A stretch of 64,000 nt of DNA, from positions 248,001 through 312,000 of the forward strand of contig NZ_JAPDNQ010000002.1 of the NCBI RefSeq assembly GCF_025989145.1. The letters are read 5' to 3'. Positions 8,901 through 20,702 of this stretch are shown here, in pieces (within the stretch, counting starts at the first letter, position 1; each line of letters opens with the position of its first letter). A model generated the notes under the pieces. It had not been told where the DNA came from. It did not search any database and saw only the letters and a program-made list of their open reading frames with translations. This stretch comes from Microbacterium sp. SSM24. Its GTDB lineage: Bacteria > Actinomycetota > Actinomycetes > Actinomycetales > Microbacteriaceae. Made by a program: the position numbers and the translations under genes.

Positions 8901-11078
8901 TCAGCCCTGCGTGGGAGACGGTATGTGGGCCTCTGGATCGTGCCGGAGCCACAGCACGCCGAGCGGAGGCAGCACCATCTTCGTGCGACCCCCGTCGCCG
9001 GCGTGCACCATTCCGAGGTTCCCGACGCCCGAGCCGCCGTAGGCCTGCGCGTCGGAGTTGAGGATCTCGTGCCACACGCCACGCTCCGGGAGGTCGAGTT
9101 CGAAGGAGGTGATCGGCTCTCCCGAGAAGTTGCAGATCACCGCGACCGCGTTCCCGTGCCAGTCGCGGCGTGAGAACGCGATGACGTTCTGGTTCCACTG
9201 CGGCGCGCCCAGGCGGGTGAAGGCCGCGCCATCGCTGTCGCGCGCCCACAGGGCGGAGTGGTCGCGGTAGACCCGGTTGAGAGTCGCCACGAAATCCTGC
9301 AGCTGGGCGTGCGAAGGCTGGTCGAGCAGCCACCAGTCGAGCGATCGACCCTCGGACCATTCCGACAGCTGACCGAACTCCTGCCCCATGAACAGCAGCT
9401 GCTTGCCCGGGTGACCCCACATGTAGGCGAGGAACGCCCGCATGTTGGCGAGCTTCTGCCAGTGGTCTCCGGGCATCCGGCCGAACAGGCTGCCCTTGCC
9501 GTGCACCACCTCGTCATGGCTGATGGGCAGGACATAGTTCTCGCTGAACGCGTAGACGAACGAGAAGGACAGTTCGCCCTCATGGTGGGAGCGGTACATC
9601 GGATCGCGCTTGATGTACTGCAGGGAGTCGTTCATCCAGCCCATGTTCCACTTGAAGCCGAAGCCGAGACCGGCCTGGCTCGTCGGAGCCGTGACACCCG
9701 GGAAGCTGGTGGACTCCTCGGCGATCATCGCGATGCCCGGGTAGCGCTTGTACGCGGTCGCGGTGACCTCCTGCAGGAACCCGATCGCTTCGAGGTTCTC
9801 CCGGCCGCCGTGCACGTTCGGCACCCACTGGCCCTCTTCGCGGGAGTAATCGAGGTACAGCATCGAGGCGACGGCGTCGACGCGAAGTCCGTCGACGTGG
9901 AACTCCTCGAACCAGTACAGGGCGTTGGCCACGAGGAAGTTGCGCACTTCGCTGCGGCCGTAGTCGAAGATGTACGTGCCCCAGTCGCGGTGCTCACCCC
10001 GCCGAGGGTCCGCATGCTCGTACAGCGGCTCGCCGTCGAAGCGGGCGAGGGCGAACGCGTCCTTGGGGAAGTGGCCGGGAACCCAGTCCATGATCACGCC
10101 GATGTCGGCGCCGTGCAGGCGGTCGATGAGGTATCGGAGATCATCGGGGTGGCCGAATCGGCTCGTCGGGGCGTAGTAGCCGGTGACCTGGTAGCCCCAC
10201 GAGCCGCCGAACGGATGCTCCGCCAGCGGCAGGAACTCGATGTGCGTGAATCCCTGAGCGGTCACGTAGTCGATGAGCTGGTCAGCGGCATCCCGATACG
10301 ACAGGCCCGGTCGCCACGAGCCGAAGTGCAGTTCGTAGACCGACATCGGGCGCGACACCGGCGTCTCGCGGGCGCGGCGCGACATCCATCGGTCGTCCTC
10401 CCAGCGATACGAGGACTCCACGACGACGGATGCCGTGGCGGGCGGAACCTCGGCGAACCGGGCCATCGGGTCGGCCTTGGTCACCCACGCGCCGTTGCGG
10501 CCGAGCAGCTCGAACTTGTAGGTCGTGCCCGCTCCGATACCGGGGACGAAGAGCTCCCACACCCCGTTGCCGCCCATCGAGCGCATCGCGTGGCTCTTGC
10601 CGTCCCAGTCGTTGAACGACCCCGTCACCCGCACGGCGCGTGCGTTGGGCGCCCACACCGTGAACGCGGTGCCCGTGACTCCTTCGTGCTCGCGCACGTG
10701 TGCCCCGAGGACGCGCCACAACTCCTCGTGGCGCCCCTCTCCGATCAGGTGCAGATCGAGTTCGCCGATCGTCGGCGGAAAACGGTAGGGGTCGTCTGCG
10801 ACATAGTCCGCGGCATCCGGGTAGGTGGTCACCAGTTCGTAGCGGCGCTGGTCTCCGGAGCGGGTGCCCTCCCACACGCCGGCTCGCACGTGTTCGAGCG
10901 GGACCCGCGTGCCGTCGACGAAGACCGCCGTCACGCTGTGGGCGAGCGGACGTCGCGCGCGGATGACCCATTCGGCGGCGTCGGGACCGTCCTCCGCGGG
11001 ATGCATGCCGAGCACGGCATGCGGGTCGTGGTGGGCTCCAGCGCCGACCGCCTCGAGCACCTGATCTGACGGGGTCAT
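8901..11078 (-). CDS. glgB: 1,4-alpha-glucan branching enzyme
   Basis: GlgB cuts an alpha-1,4 chain and re-attaches it through an alpha-1,6 bond during glycogen synthesis. It has 725 residues, the long type: an N-terminal CBM48-like module with NARAVRVTGSFNDWDG, then a GH13 barrel. Catalytic residues by motif are Asp401 (GLRVDAVASMLYLDY), Glu454 (IAEES) and Asp522 (SHDEVVH); their spacing equals that in the E. coli enzyme. The start at 11078 overlaps the glgE stop (ATGA). The frame extends much further upstream, antisense to glgE coding sense, and that part is ignored. Confidence 0.97.
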   Translation of the reverse strand: MTPSDQVLEAVGAGAHHDPHAVLGMHPAEDGPDAAEWVIRARRPLAHSVTAVFVDGTRVPLEHVRAGVWEGTRSGDQRRYELVTTYPDAADYVADDPYRFPPTIGELDLHLIGEGRHEELWRVLGAHVREHEGVTGTAFTVWAPNARAVRVTGSFNDWDGKSHAMRSMGGNGVWELFVPGIGAGTTYKFELLGRNGAWVTKADPMARFAEVPPATASVVVESSYRWEDDRWMSRRARETPVSRPMSVYELHFGSWRPGLSYRDAADQLIDYVTAQGFTHIEFLPLAEHPFGGSWGYQVTGYYAPTSRFGHPDDLRYLIDRLHGADIGVIMDWVPGHFPKDAFALARFDGEPLYEHADPRRGEHRDWGTYIFDYGRSEVRNFLVANALYWFEEFHVDGLRVDAVASMLYLDYSREEGQWVPNVHGGRENLEAIGFLQEVTATAYKRYPGIAMIAEESTSFPGVTAPTSQAGLGFGFKWNMGWMNDSLQYIKRDPMYRSHHEGELSFSFVYAFSENYVLPISHDEVVHGKGSLFGRMPGDHWQKLANMRAFLAYMWGHPGKQLLFMGQEFGQLSEWSEGRSLDWWLLDQPSHAQLQDFVATLNRVYRDHSALWARDSDGAAFTRLGAPQWNQNVIAFSRRDWHGNAVAVICNFSGEPITSFELDLPERGVWHEILNSDAQAYGGSGVGNLGMVHAGDGGRTKMVLPPLGVLWLRHDPEAHIPSPTQG

Positions 11079-13159
11079 CGCTTCTCCTTGACGTGGAGGA
11101 TGTGCACGGGGTCGGTGAATGCGTCGAGCATCACGAAGTTGTGGTCCGACCACGTCCAGCGCGCACCGGTGACGAGGTCCTCGACGTCGAACGCATCGCC
11201 CGGTTCGACGCCCCACACCGTGGTGTCGAGGTGGACCATCGTCTGCCGCACGGAATGCGGGTCGGTGTTGGCGACCACGATGAGCGTGTCGCTGCGTCCC
11301 GTGGGCGAGAGCGCCCCCGGAAGGTGCTTCGCGAACACGAGGATCGCGTCGTCGTCGCTCCAGTGGACGGTGAGGTTGCGCAACTGGCGCAGCGCGGGGT
11401 GATCCCGCCGGATCTCGTTCAGGCGGCGAAGCCACGGGGCGAGGGAGTCGCCGCGTGCCTCCGCACCCTGCCAGTCGCGCACCTTGATCTCGTACTTCTC
11501 GTTGTCGATGTTCTCTTCCGACCCCGGTCGGGCGACGTTCTCGAACAGCTCGTACCCCGCGTAGACACCCCAGGTCGGGGCGGCCGTCGCGGCGAGCGCA
11601 GCACGGATCGCGTAGGCCGGTCGTCCGCCGAACTGGAGGTACTCCGTGAGGATGTCGTGGGTGTTCACGAACAGGTTCGGCCGCATGAAGTCGGCGGTCT
11701 CGGTCGCGATCGAGGTGAAGAACTCCTCGAGCTCCTGCTTCGTGTTGCGCCACGTGTAGTACGAGTAGCTCTGCTGGAATCCGGCCTTCGCCAGCGTCTG
11801 CATCACCTCGGGCCGCGAGAAGGCCTCGGCGAGGAAGATGATGTCGGGGCGCTCGGCGTTCACGGTTGCGATCAGCCACTCCCAGAACTCCAGCGGCTTC
11901 GTGTGGGGGTTGTCGACGCGGAAGATGGTCACGCCCTGGGCGATCCAGTGCCGCACGACCCGGAGCACCTCTGCGTAGACGCCGGCCGGATCGGTGTCGA
12001 AGTACACCGGGTAGATGTCCTGGTACTTCTTCGGCGGATTCTCGGCGTAGGCGATCGATCCGTCGGGCAGCCGGACGAACCACTCCGGGTGTTCCGCGAC
12101 CCACGGGTGGTCGGGCGAGGCGTTGAGAGCGAGGTCGAGAGCGACCTCCATCCCGTTCTCGGCCGCCGCCCTCACGAACGCGCGGAAGTCGGCCATGGTG
12201 CCGAGCTCCGGACTCACGGCATCGTGCCCGCCGTCCGGGGAGCCGATTCCGTAGGGCGATCCCGGGTCACCCGGCTCAGCGGTGAGGGTGTTGTTGCGGC
12301 CCTTGCGATTGGTCGTGCCGATCGGATGGACCGGAGGGATGTAGAGCACGTCGAAGCCCATGTCGCGGACGGCGGGAATCCGCGCACGCGCCGTGCGCAG
12401 GTTGCCCGGCTTCACCCGCCCGTCCTTGAATCGCCTGGCGCCCTCGGATCGGGGGAAGAACTCGTACCATGAGCCGACGCCGGCCCGCTCGCGTTCGACC
12501 AGGATCTCGAGCTGCGGTCCCTGCGCGGTGATCGACATGACCGGCCGCTGCGCGAAGAACCGGGCGATCGCGGGGTCGCGCACGATCGTCAGGGCGCCGT
12601 CGGTCCCCACATGCGCGTCGCGGAGCGCCGCAGCCGCTCCGGCGAGGGTCTTGCGCTCGGCTGCAGGACGGTCCCTCTCGGCTTGGGCGCGATCGAACAG
12701 GAGAGCGCCCATCTCACGCATGAGGTCGATGTCGACGCCGGCCTCGATCTTGACGTCGGCAGCGTGCTGCCACGTGAGGAACTCGTCTCCGAACGCCTCG
12801 AAGCGGAACGTCCACAGACCGTCCTCGCGCAGCGCGACCGCCGTCGCCCAGCGATCGAGCCCGTTCTCCAGAGGCGAGACACGGTGCAGGGATTCATCTC
12901 CCGAGGGGGAGTGGAGACGGAGGTGCACGCCGATGCGGTCGTGCCCCTCGCGGAACGCTGTCACCCCGAACGGCACTGCCTCTCCGTTGAAGGCTTTGGG
13001 CAGGTACGGCTCGCCGGGGATCGCCGGCGACGGCTTGGTGAGGGGGATGCGCCCGGTCGCGGTCGTGAAAGGGGATTCCTGCACAGGGGCCGCGCGGAGT
13101 GGGAGCGCGGAGGCGCTCCGCCAGGGACGTTCGGGGGTCGGACTCTTGGTCGATGCCAC
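11075..13159 (-). CDS. glgE: Alpha-1,4-glucan:maltose-1-phosphate maltosyltransferase
   Basis: GlgE extends alpha-1,4-glucans by adding maltosyl units from maltose-1-phosphate, the actinobacterial trehalose-to-glycogen route. It has 694 residues, normal for the family. Probable nucleophile Asp416 (FRVDNPHTKP), acid/base Glu445 (FLAEAFSRP) and Asp502 (NTHDILTEY) keep exactly the 29- and 57-residue spacings of the Streptomyces enzyme. Maltose-phosphate site motifs NPPKKYQDIYP and NTKQELEEF are present. GTG at 13159 is preceded by TAGGTT six bases away, so the mRNA is probably leaderless. glgB is translationally coupled downstream. Confidence 0.97.
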   Translation of the reverse strand: MASTKSPTPERPWRSASALPLRAAPVQESPFTTATGRIPLTKPSPAIPGEPYLPKAFNGEAVPFGVTAFREGHDRIGVHLRLHSPSGDESLHRVSPLENGLDRWATAVALREDGLWTFRFEAFGDEFLTWQHAADVKIEAGVDIDLMREMGALLFDRAQAERDRPAAERKTLAGAAAALRDAHVGTDGALTIVRDPAIARFFAQRPVMSITAQGPQLEILVERERAGVGSWYEFFPRSEGARRFKDGRVKPGNLRTARARIPAVRDMGFDVLYIPPVHPIGTTNRKGRNNTLTAEPGDPGSPYGIGSPDGGHDAVSPELGTMADFRAFVRAAAENGMEVALDLALNASPDHPWVAEHPEWFVRLPDGSIAYAENPPKKYQDIYPVYFDTDPAGVYAEVLRVVRHWIAQGVTIFRVDNPHTKPLEFWEWLIATVNAERPDIIFLAEAFSRPEVMQTLAKAGFQQSYSYYTWRNTKQELEEFFTSIATETADFMRPNLFVNTHDILTEYLQFGGRPAYAIRAALAATAAPTWGVYAGYELFENVARPGSEENIDNEKYEIKVRDWQGAEARGDSLAPWLRRLNEIRRDHPALRQLRNLTVHWSDDDAILVFAKHLPGALSPTGRSDTLIVVANTDPHSVRQTMVHLDTTVWGVEPGDAFDVEDLVTGARWTWSDHNFVMLDAFTDPVHILHVKEKR

Positions 13160-13165
13160 GTTCCG

Positions 13166-13171
13166 AACCTA
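13166..13171 (-). promoter_or_regulatory. Leaderless -10 for glgE
   Basis: Minus-strand TAGGTT with a six-base spacer to the GTG at 13159. It lies in the 68-base gap behind glgX, so glgE-glgB can be transcribed separately from glgX. Confidence 0.6.
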
Positions 13172-13227
13172 CCGGGCGTGCTGAGCAGTCGATAGGAGCT
13201 TGTGCGGCGCGCGGCCGGGCGGAATGA

Positions 13228-15312
13228 TCACTCCGCCCGGAAGAGGTGCATCGTGGTGCCGGGCACGTGCACCACCTCGCCCGGCTCGCAGACGGGGCGG
13301 GCAGCGCCCGGGGCTTCGTCGACGCTCGACCACAGCGGCACGTAGCGTTCGACGCCGTCGATATCGGGGAGCGTCACGTCGGTGTCGTGTTCGGCGCCGT
13401 GGACGATCAGCAGAATGCGGTTGAACTCCTCGTTCTCCGGGGTCGAGGCTGCGACGTACTGGAGCGTGCGGTGCGACGGGTTGGTCCATCGGTCGATCGA
13501 CATCGTCTCGCCGTGCTCGTCGTACCACTCCATGACCGAGGCGGACGGGATGTGCTCGTCGAGCCGAGCGAACCGGATGGGGCGAAGCGCCGGGTTCTCG
13601 CGTCGCATCCGCAGCAGATGCTGCACATGCGAGAACAGGTCCTGCTGCCAGGGTGCGTGCTCCCACGTGAGCCAGGTCAGCGGAGAGTCGTGACAGTAGG
13701 CGTTGTTGTTGCCCCGCTGCGTGCGTCCGAACTCGTCGCCCGCCGTCAGCATGGGGATGCCCGCCGACAGGAGCAGTGTTCCGAGGAGGTTCCGCATCGC
13801 CTTGCGGCGCACCGCCAGAATCGTGGCGTCGTCGGTCGGTCCTTCGGCGCCGTGGTTGAACGAGCGGTTCGTGTCGGCGCCGTCGCGGTTCTGCTCGCCG
13901 TTGCCCAGGTTGTGCTTCACGTCGTACGACACGAGGTCGCGCAGCGTGAAACCGTCGTGGGCGGTGACGAAGTTGACGCTCGCGAGCGGCCCGCGCTCGG
14001 CGGAGAAGGTGTTCGACGACCCCGCGAGACGCGTCGCGAACCCGCCGATGCCGACGGGCGCTGTCGATGCCCGGCGCGCGTAGTCGACGTCGCTCAGCCA
14101 GAAGTTGCGGACGCGATCGCGGTACCGGTCGTTCCACTCGCTCCAGCCCTCGCCGAAGTTGCCGGTCTGCCAGCCGCCCATGCCGACATCCCACGGCTCG
14201 GAGATCTTCTTGACGTCCGCGAGCTCGGGGTCGTCGATGATGGCGCGCAGCAGCGGATGCTCCGGAGTGAACTCGTGCGCGGCATCCCGTCCGAGGGTCG
14301 CGGCCAGATCGAACCGGAAGCCATCGATCTGCACGTCGCGCGCCCAGTAGCGCAGCGAATCCAGGACCAGGCGGGCCGCGGCATCCGTCGCGGTGTTCAC
14401 GGAGTTGCCGCAGCCGGTGACGTCGATGTACGCGCCGTCCTCCTGCTGGCGGTAGTAGGAACGGTTGTCGATGCCGCGCAGGCTCGAGCGCGGTCCGCCG
14501 ATGCCTTCCTCGGCGGTGTGGTTGTAGACGACGTCGAGGATGACCTCGAGTCCTGCCTCGTGCAGGAGGCGCACCATGCCCTTGAACTCGCGCAGGACGG
14601 CCTCGGGCCCCTCCCGGCGTGCCTGCTCGGTGGCGTAGGCGGCGTGGGGCGTGAAGAAGTTGAGGGAGTTGTAGCCCCAGTAATTGGCCAGTCCGTGCTG
14701 CAGCAGGCGCGGCTCGGTGGCGAAGGCGTGGACCGGCAGCAGTTCGATGCTGGTGACGCCGAGCGAGAGGAAATGCTCCACCATCGCCGGGTGGGCGAGT
14801 CCGGCATACGTGCCATGGAGCGCCGGTGGCACTCCGGGATGGCGCTTCGACATCCCCTTGAGGTGGCCCTCGTAGAGCACCGTGCGGTCCATCGGGACGC
14901 CCGGCTTGCCCACTCCGCCCCAGTCGAACGCCCCGTCGACGACGACGGAGCGCCAGTCGTCGTACCCGCCCCGCGTCAGGCCGCGTGCGTAGGGATCGAC
15001 GAGCAGCGTGCCGCGGTTGAACGTGTTGCCCGGTCCGTGGGGGCCGTCGACCCGCAGGGCGTAGCGGGTGCCCGGCCGGAGGAGCGGGGTGGTGACCTCC
15101 CACACGCCGCCGCCGATCGGCTGCAGCGAAACGCTGTCGACGGCCCAGTCGAGGTCGACGTCGTCGAACACGACGACCTCCATCGCATCGGCGGAACCGG
15201 ACCACACGCGCAGTGTTGCGCCATCGGCACCGAGGGTCACGCCGAGGCGGTCCAGGTCGGCGCTGTGCAGACCCGACGGAAGCATGAGCGCGGCGGACTC
15301 GAGACTGGGCAT
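13228..15312 (-). CDS. glgX: Glycogen debranching enzyme (GlgX/TreX isoamylase type)
   Basis: Cleaves alpha-1,6 branches of glycogen or limit dextrins. It has 694 residues: an N-terminal CBM48-like module (ATLRVWSGSADAMEVVVFDD), then a GH13_11 barrel with EVILDVVYNHTAE, the nucleophile motif DGFRFDLAATLGRD, the acid motif KISEPWDVG and FVTAHDGFTLRDLVSY. The ATG at 15312 has TACTGT seven bases upstream and starts directly with the carbohydrate module. Order on this strand is glgX, glgE, glgB, giving breakdown and synthesis enzymes side by side. Confidence 0.95.
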   Translation of the reverse strand: MPSLESAALMLPSGLHSADLDRLGVTLGADGATLRVWSGSADAMEVVVFDDVDLDWAVDSVSLQPIGGGVWEVTTPLLRPGTRYALRVDGPHGPGNTFNRGTLLVDPYARGLTRGGYDDWRSVVVDGAFDWGGVGKPGVPMDRTVLYEGHLKGMSKRHPGVPPALHGTYAGLAHPAMVEHFLSLGVTSIELLPVHAFATEPRLLQHGLANYWGYNSLNFFTPHAAYATEQARREGPEAVLREFKGMVRLLHEAGLEVILDVVYNHTAEEGIGGPRSSLRGIDNRSYYRQQEDGAYIDVTGCGNSVNTATDAAARLVLDSLRYWARDVQIDGFRFDLAATLGRDAAHEFTPEHPLLRAIIDDPELADVKKISEPWDVGMGGWQTGNFGEGWSEWNDRYRDRVRNFWLSDVDYARRASTAPVGIGGFATRLAGSSNTFSAERGPLASVNFVTAHDGFTLRDLVSYDVKHNLGNGEQNRDGADTNRSFNHGAEGPTDDATILAVRRKAMRNLLGTLLLSAGIPMLTAGDEFGRTQRGNNNAYCHDSPLTWLTWEHAPWQQDLFSHVQHLLRMRRENPALRPIRFARLDEHIPSASVMEWYDEHGETMSIDRWTNPSHRTLQYVAASTPENEEFNRILLIVHGAEHDTDVTLPDIDGVERYVPLWSSVDEAPGAARPVCEPGEVVHVPGTTMHLFRAE

Positions 15313-15319
15313 GCGAACT

Positions 15320-15325
15320 ACAGTA
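15320..15325 (-). promoter_or_regulatory. Leaderless -10 for glgX
   Basis: Minus-strand TACTGT, seven bases before the glgX ATG. No ribosome site lies between. Confidence 0.5.
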
Positions 15326-15351
15326 GTAAGCGCGTGAGTCGAGGACGTTAC

Positions 15352-15364
15352 GGAACCCGGTTCC
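15352..15364. promoter_or_regulatory. 13-bp dyad GGAACC-C-GGTTCC upstream of the cysteine desulfurase gene
   Basis: Perfect six-base arms around one central base, in the divergent gap between glgX and the desulfurase gene. It may be a regulator site, but no known operator was matched. Confidence 0.35.
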
Positions 15365-15426
15365 CGCTCGTGCGAGACCCAGACGCACCCTGCGGCCCTG
15401 CCGCTCCGAGGCCGGGAGGAGAGGCG

Positions 15427-16614
15427 ATGCAGGTCTACCTCGACCACGCGGCCACCACTCCGCTGCGCCCCGAGGCGCGTGCGGCGTGGCTCGACGCGTC
15501 GGGCGAGGTCGGCAACGCCTCGTCGATCCACGGCCGCGGGCAGGCGGCGCGCCGAACTCTCGAGGAGGCGCGCGAGCGGCTCGCCGCCGTCCTGGACTGC
15601 GACCCGATCGAGGTGGTCTTCACGTCCGGGGGGACCGAGGCGGTCAATCTCGCGGTGAAGGGGCTGTGGTGGTCGAGGGCGGAGGGCACGGATGCCGTCG
15701 TCCTGCCCGACGGTGAGCACCACGCGACCCTCGACGCGGCGGAGTGGCTGCGCACCTCGCACGATGCGGTGATCCGGCCCGCTCCGCTGACGGCGAGCGG
15801 GGCGATCGATCCCGCCGTGTTCGTCGCGCGCCTTCCCGGCGCGGCATTCGCCACCGCCCTGGTCGCCAACAACGAGGTGGGAACCGTCAACGACGCCGCC
15901 GCGCTGACCGCCGCCGCCGGTGCGAGCGACGTCCCGCTCCATCTCGACGCCGTCGCCGCCTTCGGCCACCTTCCGGTGTCGTTCCGCCGTTGGCGGGCGG
16001 ATGCCTCCGCCCACGGCGGTTTGGTCGCGCTCAGCGTGTCGGCCCACAAGATCGGGGGCCCGGTGGGCGTCGGGGCGCTCATCGTCTCGCGTCATGCCCG
16101 GCTCGCTCCGCTGCTTCACGGCGGTGGCCAGCAGCGCGGACTGCGAGCGGGAACGCAGGACGTCGCGGGTGCGACCGCCTTCGCCGTCGCTGCGGAGCTG
16201 GCCGAGGCGGAACGCGAGTCCGAGGCTCGGCGGCTGGGCGCACTGCGCGATGAACTCGTGCGCGGCATCCTCTCGTCCGTCCCGTCGGCGGAGCTGCTCG
16301 GCGACCCTTCGCAGCGCATCCCGGGCAACGCGCATCTGCTCTTCGCGGGGGCGAGCGGCGAGACGCTCCTGTTCCTGCTCGATCAGGCGGGGATCGCCGT
16401 CTCGACGGGCTCGGCCTGCCAGGCCGGCATCCCGGAGCCGTCGCACGTCGTGACGGCGATGGGGCGGACGGATGCGGAGGCCCGGCAGGTGCTGCGCCTC
16501 ACCCTCGGTCGCACGTCGGAGAGCGCCGACGTCTCCGCCGTCATCGCCGTGCTGCCCGAGCTCGTGGAGCGGGCGCGCGCGGCATCCGGGTCCCGGTCAG
16601 GCACGGGTTCGTAG
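15427..16614 (+). CDS. Cysteine desulfurase (IscS/NifS-like)
   Basis: A PLP enzyme that takes sulfur from L-cysteine as an enzyme-bound persulfide. The 395-residue protein has YLDHAATTPLRPEA at the N-terminus, GEHHA, the PLP-binding Lys208 in SAHKIGGPVG and the sulfur-carrying Cys331 in STGSACQAGIPEPSHV. The long Cys loop marks it as IscS-like (class I). GGGAGGAG precedes the ATG. mnmA follows nine bases later, so it very likely feeds sulfur to tRNA 2-thiouridylation; Fe-S cluster supply is also possible but no scaffold gene is nearby. Confidence 0.94.
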   Translation: MQVYLDHAATTPLRPEARAAWLDASGEVGNASSIHGRGQAARRTLEEARERLAAVLDCDPIEVVFTSGGTEAVNLAVKGLWWSRAEGTDAVVLPDGEHHATLDAAEWLRTSHDAVIRPAPLTASGAIDPAVFVARLPGAAFATALVANNEVGTVNDAAALTAAAGASDVPLHLDAVAAFGHLPVSFRRWRADASAHGGLVALSVSAHKIGGPVGVGALIVSRHARLAPLLHGGGQQRGLRAGTQDVAGATAFAVAAELAEAERESEARRLGALRDELVRGILSSVPSAELLGDPSQRIPGNAHLLFAGASGETLLFLLDQAGIAVSTGSACQAGIPEPSHVVTAMGRTDAEARQVLRLTLGRTSESADVSAVIAVLPELVERARAASGSRSGTGS

Positions 16615-16617
16615 ACT
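16612..16617 (+). promoter_or_regulatory. Leaderless -10 for mnmA
   Basis: TAGACT inside the last codons of the desulfurase gene, with six bases to the mnmA ATG. It gives mnmA its own promoter within the pair. Confidence 0.6.
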
Positions 16618-16623
16618 GGACCC

Positions 16624-17721
16624 ATGAAGATCCTCGCGGCCATGAGCGGTGGCGTCGATTCCGCCGTCGCGGCCGCACGGGCCGTGGATGCCGGGCACGA
16701 CGTCGTCGGCGTCCACCTCGCGCTCTCACGGGCAGGCGGAACGCTGCGCACCGGAAGCCGCGGCTGCTGCACGATCGAGGACGCGATGGACGCGCGGCGG
16801 GCGGCCGATCGCCTCGGCATCCCGTTCTACGTGTGGGACTTCTCCGAGCGGTTCCGCGACGACGTGATCGAGGACTTCGTGTCCGAGTACCGCGCGGGCC
16901 GCACTCCGAACCCGTGCATGCGATGCAACGAGAAGATCAAGTTCGCCGCGCTCCTGGAGCGTGCCCTGGAACTCGGATTCGACGCCGTATGCACCGGGCA
17001 CTACGCGACGCTGGTGGACACCCCCGCCGGCCTCGAACTGCACAGGGCTTCGGATGCCGCCAAGGACCAGTCCTATGTGCTCGGCGTGCTGACGGCGCAG
17101 CAGCTCGCGCACACCTACTTTCCGCTGGGCTCGACGCCGTCCAAGGCGATCGTGCGAGCGGAGGCGGAGGCGCGGGGCCTCGCGGTCGCGCAGAAGCCCG
17201 ACAGTCACGACATCTGCTTCATTCCCGACGGCGACACGCGCGGGTGGCTGGCCGAGCGGGTCGGCACCGCGACCGGTGAGGTCGTCGACCGTACCGGTGC
17301 GGTGGTGGGAAGCCACGAGGGAGCGCACGCGTTCACCGTCGGCCAGCGTCGCGGGCTCTCGCTCGGGGTTCCGGCGCCCGACGGCAAGCCGCGGTTCGTG
17401 CTCGAGGTGCGGCCGGTCTCCAACACCGTGGTCGTCGGCCCGAAGGAGGCGCTGGCCACCGCCGAAATCGCGGGGGAGCGGCACTCCTGGGCCGGACGTC
17501 CGCAGCCCGAAGGCGCCTTCGCGTGCCATGTGCAGATCCGCGCGCACGCCGACCCCGTTCCGGCACGGGCGGTGCTCGACGGCGGCGTGCTGACCGTCGT
17601 TCCGGAGTCGCCCTTCGAGGGCGTCGCGCCGGGGCAGACCGCGGTGCTCTACGACGGCACGCGGGTGATCGGCCAGTTCACGATCGATCGCACCGTCTCG
17701 GCCGTCCCCGTCGACGCGTAG
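16624..17721 (+). CDS. mnmA: tRNA-specific 2-thiouridylase
   Basis: MnmA adenylates and thiolates U34 of tRNA-Lys, -Glu and -Gln. The 365-residue protein has the ATP pyrophosphatase loop [12 protein letters not shown] at the N-terminus, then the catalytic Cys98 ([10 protein letters not shown]) and Cys198 ([11 protein letters not shown]), equivalent to Cys102 and Cys199 of E. coli. The GQRRGLSLG motif and a C-terminal beta barrel are intact. Its sulfur donor is probably the desulfurase encoded immediately upstream. ATG 16624 is the only start that keeps the P-loop near the N-terminus. Confidence 0.97.
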   Translation: MKILAAMSGGVDSAVAAARAVDAGHDVVGVHLALSRAGGTLRTGSRGCCTIEDAMDARRAADRLGIPFYVWDFSERFRDDVIEDFVSEYRAGRTPNPCMRCNEKIKFAALLERALELGFDAVCTGHYATLVDTPAGLELHRASDAAKDQSYVLGVLTAQQLAHTYFPLGSTPSKAIVRAEAEARGLAVAQKPDSHDICFIPDGDTRGWLAERVGTATGEVVDRTGAVVGSHEGAHAFTVGQRRGLSLGVPAPDGKPRFVLEVRPVSNTVVVGPKEALATAEIAGERHSWAGRPQPEGAFACHVQIRAHADPVPARAVLDGGVLTVVPESPFEGVAPGQTAVLYDGTRVIGQFTIDRTVSAVPVDA

Positions 17722-17747
17722 CCCCGTCGCCTGTCGGTGGCGGCTCC

Positions 17748-20111
<2,364 letters not shown>

Positions 20112-20193
20112 TCCGGCGGCGACCTAATTGGCGCGATCCCCAGTGTCGTAGGTATGTTCTAATCTCGGAGTCCTCCGACGAAGGGACTTCGAG

Positions 20194-20688
20194 ATGACCA
20201 TGATCCCCGACCCCGCCATGGTGGCCTGGCTCGACCAGCAGGACAAGCGCACGGCGCAGACGATCCGCAGCCACGGGACGAGCATCGAGTACGTGACCGG
20301 AGACATGCGCCGGCGTCTGACGCCGTTCGCCTACACCATCGGACTGTTCGGCATGGGGCATCCCGAGCTCCTCGTCTTCGGTCTCGACGCGCGCACCACG
20401 GGGCTCCTCCTCAACGACGTCGCCGACCGGGTGCGCGCCGGGCAGGACGTCGTGGCGGGCGAGCTCCTCGAGTTCTCCGGCTGGGGTCACCGGGTGACGG
20501 TCGAAACGGTGCCCAATCCCGGCGACATCGCGTTCGCCGCCAATCGCTTCTACCAGCGTCCCGATGACTTCTCGGTCGACGTGCTCCAGCTCACCTATGA
20601 CGACCGCGAGGGGCGGTTCCCGTGGCAGGACGGCTACGAGAACGCGGTGTGGATCCAGCCGCGGCCGGGGGAGTTCACGGCGTGGTGA
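20194..20688 (+). CDS. DUF4262 domain protein
   Basis: A 164-residue cytosolic protein matching the DUF4262 pattern: TPFAYTIGLFGMGHPELLVFGL near the N-terminus and VLQLTYDDREGRFPW near the C-terminus. The function of the family is not established. The ATG at 20194 has AAGGGA about eight bases upstream and a TAATCT hexamer at 20160-20165. It converges on the acyl-CoA ligase gene with 14 bases between the two stops. Confidence 0.85.
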   Translation: MTMIPDPAMVAWLDQQDKRTAQTIRSHGTSIEYVTGDMRRRLTPFAYTIGLFGMGHPELLVFGLDARTTGLLLNDVADRVRAGQDVVAGELLEFSGWGHRVTVETVPNPGDIAFAANRFYQRPDDFSVDVLQLTYDDREGRFPWQDGYENAVWIQPRPGEFTAW

Positions 20689-20702
20689 GGGCCGCGAGTG
20701 TG

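Noticed and set aside
11079..12104. Long upstream extension of the glgB frame
   Set aside because: It runs through glgE in another frame and encodes Arg/His/Pro-rich sequence; the ATG overlapping the glgE stop is the real start.
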